Positions 14,001 through 15,953 of a stretch of DNA of 15,953 nucleotides are shown here, piece after piece. The stretch is from Desulfuromonadaceae bacterium. Lineage in GTDB: Bacteria; Desulfobacterota; Desulfuromonadia; Desulfuromonadales; Geopsychrobacteraceae. The translations under genes were made by a program, and so were the position numbers. The notes under the pieces are model-generated. The model saw nothing but the letters and a program-made list of their open reading frames with translations. It ran no database searches and was not told the origin of the DNA. Position 1 is the first letter of the stretch, and the number at the start of each line of letters is the position of its first letter. Location: positions 1,206 through 17,158 of the forward strand of contig JADGED010000029.1 of assembly GCA_016744555.1 (NCBI GenBank). The letters run 5' to 3'.

Positions 14001-15278
14001 TTAAGAATCTAACGCCTGTGCTAAGTCTGCCACAATATCATCAATGTACTCAATTCCAATTGATAGACGGATTAATTCTGGGGTTATTCCTCCTGCCGCT
14101 TGCTGTTCGGTGGTCAGTTGGGCATGTGTAGTTGAAGTTGGGTGAATAGCCAAGCTACGTGCATCACCAACATTGGCCAAATGGGAAAATAGTTTAAGCT
14201 TTTCGATAAATGCGCGACCGGTTTTTTCTCCCCCTTTAATGCCAAATACCACCATTGCACCAAAGCCACGAGTAAAATATTTTTGGGCTAGAGGGTAGGA
14301 TTGGTCACTTTCAAGGCCGGGATAACTTACCCACTCGACCTGTGGATGTTGGTTTAAAAAGCGCGCAACCGCTAATGCATTTTTGCTATGTTGCGCCATC
14401 CGTAATGGTAAGGTTTCAATCCCTTGCAGGAAAAACCAAGAATTATCGGGGGCAATACAGGCCCCGAGGTTGCGTAATGGTACCAATCTCATCCTAACAA
14501 TATAGGCAATGGAATTCATCTCGCCAAGATCGGTCGCATAGCGAATGCCATGATAACTGGGATCGGGTTCACTTAGTAACGGGTGTTTGCCAGTGTTCCA
14601 ATCAAAGGTCCCTGCATCAACCACAATTCCACCGAGACCAGCTCCGTGCCCCCCTAACCATTTTGTCAGCGAATGGATAACAATATCGGCGCCATGTTCA
14701 ATCGGGCGCATTAGGTACGGCGTCGCAAAGGTACTATCGACGATAAGTGGTAACCCGTGATCGTGGGCAATGGTTGCTAGTGTTTCGATGTCGGCAACAT
14801 CTAACTTAGGGTTGCCAATCACTTCGGTAAAAATCGCTTTGGTTTTATCCGTTATTGCGGCGCTGAAATTTTGTGGATCTGCCGGGTCAACGAATTTAAC
14901 TGTAATGCCAAATTGCGGCAAAATATCGTTAAACTGGGTATAGCTACCACCGTATAAGTTGCACGAGGCGACAATCTCATCGCCATGCTGAGCCAAATTA
15001 ATAATGCTATAAAAAATAGCACTAGTACCAGATGACAAAGCCAATGCTGCGGCTCCACCCTCAAGCTCAGCGACACGCTGTTCAAGAACATCGGTGGTTG
15101 GATTCATAAGACGAGTATAGATATTACCAGCTTCTTTAAGGGCAAACAGGTTGGCCGCATGTTCGGTACTTTTGAATTCATATGAACTGGTACGATACAC
15201 GGGGACGGCACGGCTTAATGTCGTGGGGTCAGCTTGATAGCCAGCGTGAAGGGCTTGGGTTTCGATATGCTTACTCAT
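14001..15278 (-). CDS. metY: O-acetylhomoserine sulfhydrylase (O-acetylhomoserine aminocarboxypropyltransferase)
   Basis: This PLP enzyme joins sulfide, or a thiol, to O-acetylhomoserine to make homocysteine, the direct sulfurylation branch of methionine synthesis. The 425-aa protein is a Cys/Met-metabolism fold type I enzyme. It has YTRLMNPTTDVLEQRVAELEGG (shown as a region, 54-75) with Y54-R56 for phosphate contact, SSGTSAI, NLYGGSY, IVDSTFATP with D181, and HSLTKWLGG with the Schiff-base Lys206. Length and the LYGGSYTQF segment favour MetY over MetB/MetC (about 380-400 aa). The open frame reaches 15479, but the ATG at 15278 gives the standard MSKHIETQALHAGY start and has GAGAGGAA upstream. 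Expression is probably controlled by the SAM-clan riboswitch in its leader. It belongs to the same pathway that SAM would shut off. Confidence 0.94.
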   Translation of the reverse strand: MSKHIETQALHAGYQADPTTLSRAVPVYRTSSYEFKSTEHAANLFALKEAGNIYTRLMNPTTDVLEQRVAELEGGAAALALSSGTSAIFYSIINLAQHGDEIVASCNLYGGSYTQFNDILPQFGITVKFVDPADPQNFSAAITDKTKAIFTEVIGNPKLDVADIETLATIAHDHGLPLIVDSTFATPYLMRPIEHGADIVIHSLTKWLGGHGAGLGGIVVDAGTFDWNTGKHPLLSEPDPSYHGIRYATDLGEMNSIAYIVRMRLVPLRNLGACIAPDNSWFFLQGIETLPLRMAQHSKNALAVARFLNQHPQVEWVSYPGLESDQSYPLAQKYFTRGFGAMVVFGIKGGEKTGRAFIEKLKLFSHLANVGDARSLAIHPTSTTHAQLTTEQQAAGGITPELIRLSIGIEYIDDIVADLAQALDS

Positions 15279-15288
15279 AATGAACGTT

Positions 15289-15320
15289 CCTCTCGGCTTA
15301 GGGTTATTGCTAAAGAGAGG
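15289..15320 (-). promoter_or_regulatory. metY ribosome binding site and sequestering stem (riboswitch expression platform)
   Basis: The ribosome binding site GAGAGGAA (coding strand, 15294-15287) lies about 8-10 nt before the metY ATG. Upstream, CCTCTC (15320-15315) pairs with GAGAGG (15294-15289) over 6 bp. TTAG/CTAA adds 4 bp inside, closing a short loop. This stem would block ribosome access. The same strand, read as CCTCTCTT (15320-15313), is a perfect 8-nt complement of AAGAGAGG in the aptamer (15492-15485). The two pairings exclude each other. Confidence 0.6.
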
Positions 15321-15356
15321 TGGTAAGCGTTGCAGGTAATAATGAATGGTGAGACA

Positions 15357-15381
15357 GATGATAAAGTTAAAAGATATCATC
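15357..15381 (-). promoter_or_regulatory. A+T-rich hairpin between the aptamer and the metY ribosome binding site
   Basis: GATGATA (15381-15375) and TATCATC (15363-15357) form a perfect 7-bp stem with an 11-nt A/T-rich loop, 1 nt after the PK-2 strand. TGTCTCACC follows, so it is not an intrinsic terminator. This favours translational rather than transcriptional control by the riboswitch. It may be a spacer stem. Confidence 0.4.
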
Positions 15382-15382
15382 T

Positions 15383-15497
15383 TCAACGTTCCCCTTTCGG
15401 GGCGCATTGCCATTCCGCTTACGCCGGAACAAGCTTGGCACCTTGGTTGACAGGTTGCCGGGCATGCAGTGTAAAACACCTATGCCTCTCTTAATGC
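15383..15497 (-). ncRNA. SAM-I/IV-type riboswitch upstream of metY
   Basis: On the minus strand the SAM-clan core is clear: AAGAGAGG (15492-15485), CGGCAACC (15460-15453) and AAGGTGCCAA (about 15444-15435). Helices: P1 GCATT/AATGC (15497-15493 with 15408-15404). P2 GGCAT/ATGCC (15486-15482 with 15465-15461), capped by GTGT-TTT-ACAC. P3 is CCT...AGG with loop TGTCAACCAA. P4 is TTCCG/CGGAA (15429-15425 with 15417-15413). Outside P1, a P5 hairpin CCCC-GAAA-GGGG (15402-15391) is followed by GTTGA (15387-15383), which pairs with TCAAC of the P3 loop (15450-15446). A 3' P5 plus a P3-loop pseudoknot (PK-2) is the mark of the SAM-I/IV and SAM-IV branches. P2 lacks the SAM-I kink-turn. The metY gene downstream fits SAM repression. 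Confidence 0.87.
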
Positions 15498-15507
15498 AAG
15501 TTCTAGT

Positions 15508-15535
15508 AGCATAGACGAGAAAAATAAATTGTCAA
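15508..15535 (-). promoter_or_regulatory. Sigma70-like promoter of the metY leader
   Basis: On the minus strand, a perfect TTGACA (15535-15530) and TATGCT (15513-15508; 4/6) are 16 bp apart with an A+T-rich spacer. Transcription would begin near 15501, only a few bases before the 5' strand of riboswitch P1. That is where a riboswitch leader is expected to start. Confidence 0.7.
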
Positions 15536-15543
15536 CTGGTTTC

Positions 15544-15578
15544 GGGGGAAGCCGGTGTCTTTGTCCACAGGTTCCCCC
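15544..15578 (-). terminator. Strong hairpin after the nitroreductase gene, with a C9 run
   Basis: GGGGGAA (15544-15550) pairs with TTCCCCC (15572-15578). Inside, further pairs (CC/GG and GTG/CAC around one mismatch) give a stem of about 12 bp with an 8-nt loop. It lies about 20 nt beyond the nitroreductase stop codon. No T-run follows directly. A run of nine C (15574-15582) forms part of the arm. It probably marks the transcript end before the metY promoter. Confidence 0.45.
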
Positions 15579-15595
15579 CCCCTGATAGGGTTATA

Positions 15596-15953
15596 TTATA
15601 ACCATTCCACCCTATTTACACGTGCCTCACCATGGTCAACAGTCCGTTGATATGTCACAGCTGGATAGCCAAATGCCATCATATAGCCAATGACATGGTT
15701 TTTTGGAATACGTAACAATTGTTTCAGCTCGGGAAGCAGATCATTTATAGCCCACAAGGCAAAACCATCCCACAGGGTACCAACGCCAAGGCTTTGCGCA
15801 TAGAGTTCAAAGGTGGTGAGGGCTATAATTCCATCGGCTTTTGGAGTCGAGCATTCGCATGGCGCTGAGGTAATAACAAGATGTGGCGCATTGCGGAATA
15901 GAGTGTCGACCTTCTTCTCTTGCCACAATGCCACGAACTTTTCGAAGAACTTG
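15596..15953 (-). CDS. Nitroreductase family protein, C-terminal part only
   Basis: The frame is open to the right edge, so the gene starts outside the window; the GTG at 15934 is internal. The visible 118 or so residues match the C-terminal half of FMN-dependent nitroreductases. KFFEKFVALW is followed by APHLVITSAP, then DGIIALTTFELYAQSLGVGTLWDGF, the helix-glycine loop segment near the flavin phosphate. The end has LRIPKNHVIGYMMAFGYPAV, the GYP strand typical of the family. These enzymes reduce nitroaromatics, quinones or flavin-like substrates with NAD(P)H. Some relatives carry an N-terminal ferredoxin domain, which cannot be judged here. It is on the same strand as metY but separated by a hairpin and the metY promoter, so it is probably not in one operon. 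Confidence 0.88.
   Translation of the reverse strand, partial: KFFEKFVALWQEKKVDTLFRNAPHLVITSAPCECSTPKADGIIALTTFELYAQSLGVGTLWDGFALWAINDLLPELKQLLRIPKNHVIGYMMAFGYPAVTYQRTVDHGEARVNRVEWL

Noticed and set aside
15357..15402. Intrinsic transcription terminator as the metY riboswitch output
   Set aside because: The CCCC-GAAA-GGGG hairpin and the A+T-rich hairpin both lack a following U-run. The first is better explained as aptamer P5.
15279..15479. N-terminal extension of MetY through the leader
   Set aside because: The 67 extra codons run through the riboswitch and are unlike any MetY N-terminus; the ATG at 15278 has a ribosome binding site.

Overview
The window looks like ordinary chromosome from a Gram-negative bacterium of moderate to low G+C. 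Gene content suggests a Desulfuromonas/Geobacter-type organism (Desulfuromonadia): a single-domain response regulator, a small b5-type heme protein with a His-Ala-Gly-rich heme region, a UvrC with cysteine-rich segment ending CSAPC, and a SAM-clan riboswitch in front of metY. This assignment is inference from protein style, not from a marker gene. No rRNA, tRNA, CRISPR array, transposase or phage gene is visible.

Layout, left to right. (1) The 3' part of a fibronectin type III repeat protein (+), a hairpin terminator, and a small HNH nuclease gene (-). (2) trkA-trkH (+), a K+ uptake pair with no intergenic gap, then a GC-rich region of competing hairpins before the convergent pgeF. (3) A minus-strand block reading an uncharacterised 89-aa gene, then rluD (stop codon abutting the rluD start), a terminator, and pgeF. 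A well-spaced sigma70-like promoter lies upstream of the 89-aa gene. (4) A plus-strand pair: a coiled-coil/PAS protein with no kinase domain and a stand-alone receiver. (5) A tail-anchored cytochrome b5-like protein (-) divergent from proC (+). (6) A minus-strand pair reading a cyclic-nucleotide-binding protein without DNA-binding domain into an overlapping AI-2E/PerM-type membrane protein. (7) uvrC (+), convergent with a small TPR protein (-). (8) metY (-), with a long leader containing a SAM-I/IV-type riboswitch under a consensus-like promoter. (9) The 3' end of a nitroreductase gene (-), running off the right edge.

Most genes are housekeeping: K+ transport, rRNA pseudouridylation, cell-wall editing, proline synthesis, excision repair and sulfur assimilation. 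The strongest non-coding discovery is the metY leader. It shows the conserved SAM-clan core, a P2 arm without a recognisable kink-turn, and the P5 hairpin plus second pseudoknot (PK-2) typical of the SAM-I/IV branch. It is followed by a stem that would hide the metY ribosome binding site. The strand that hides this site is also perfectly complementary to 8 nt of the aptamer, giving a simple model for translational switching. Less understood spots are the PAS/receiver pair, the cNMP-binding/permease overlap, the 89-aa gene and the trkH-pgeF hairpin cluster. I found no convincing previously unknown multi-gene system.
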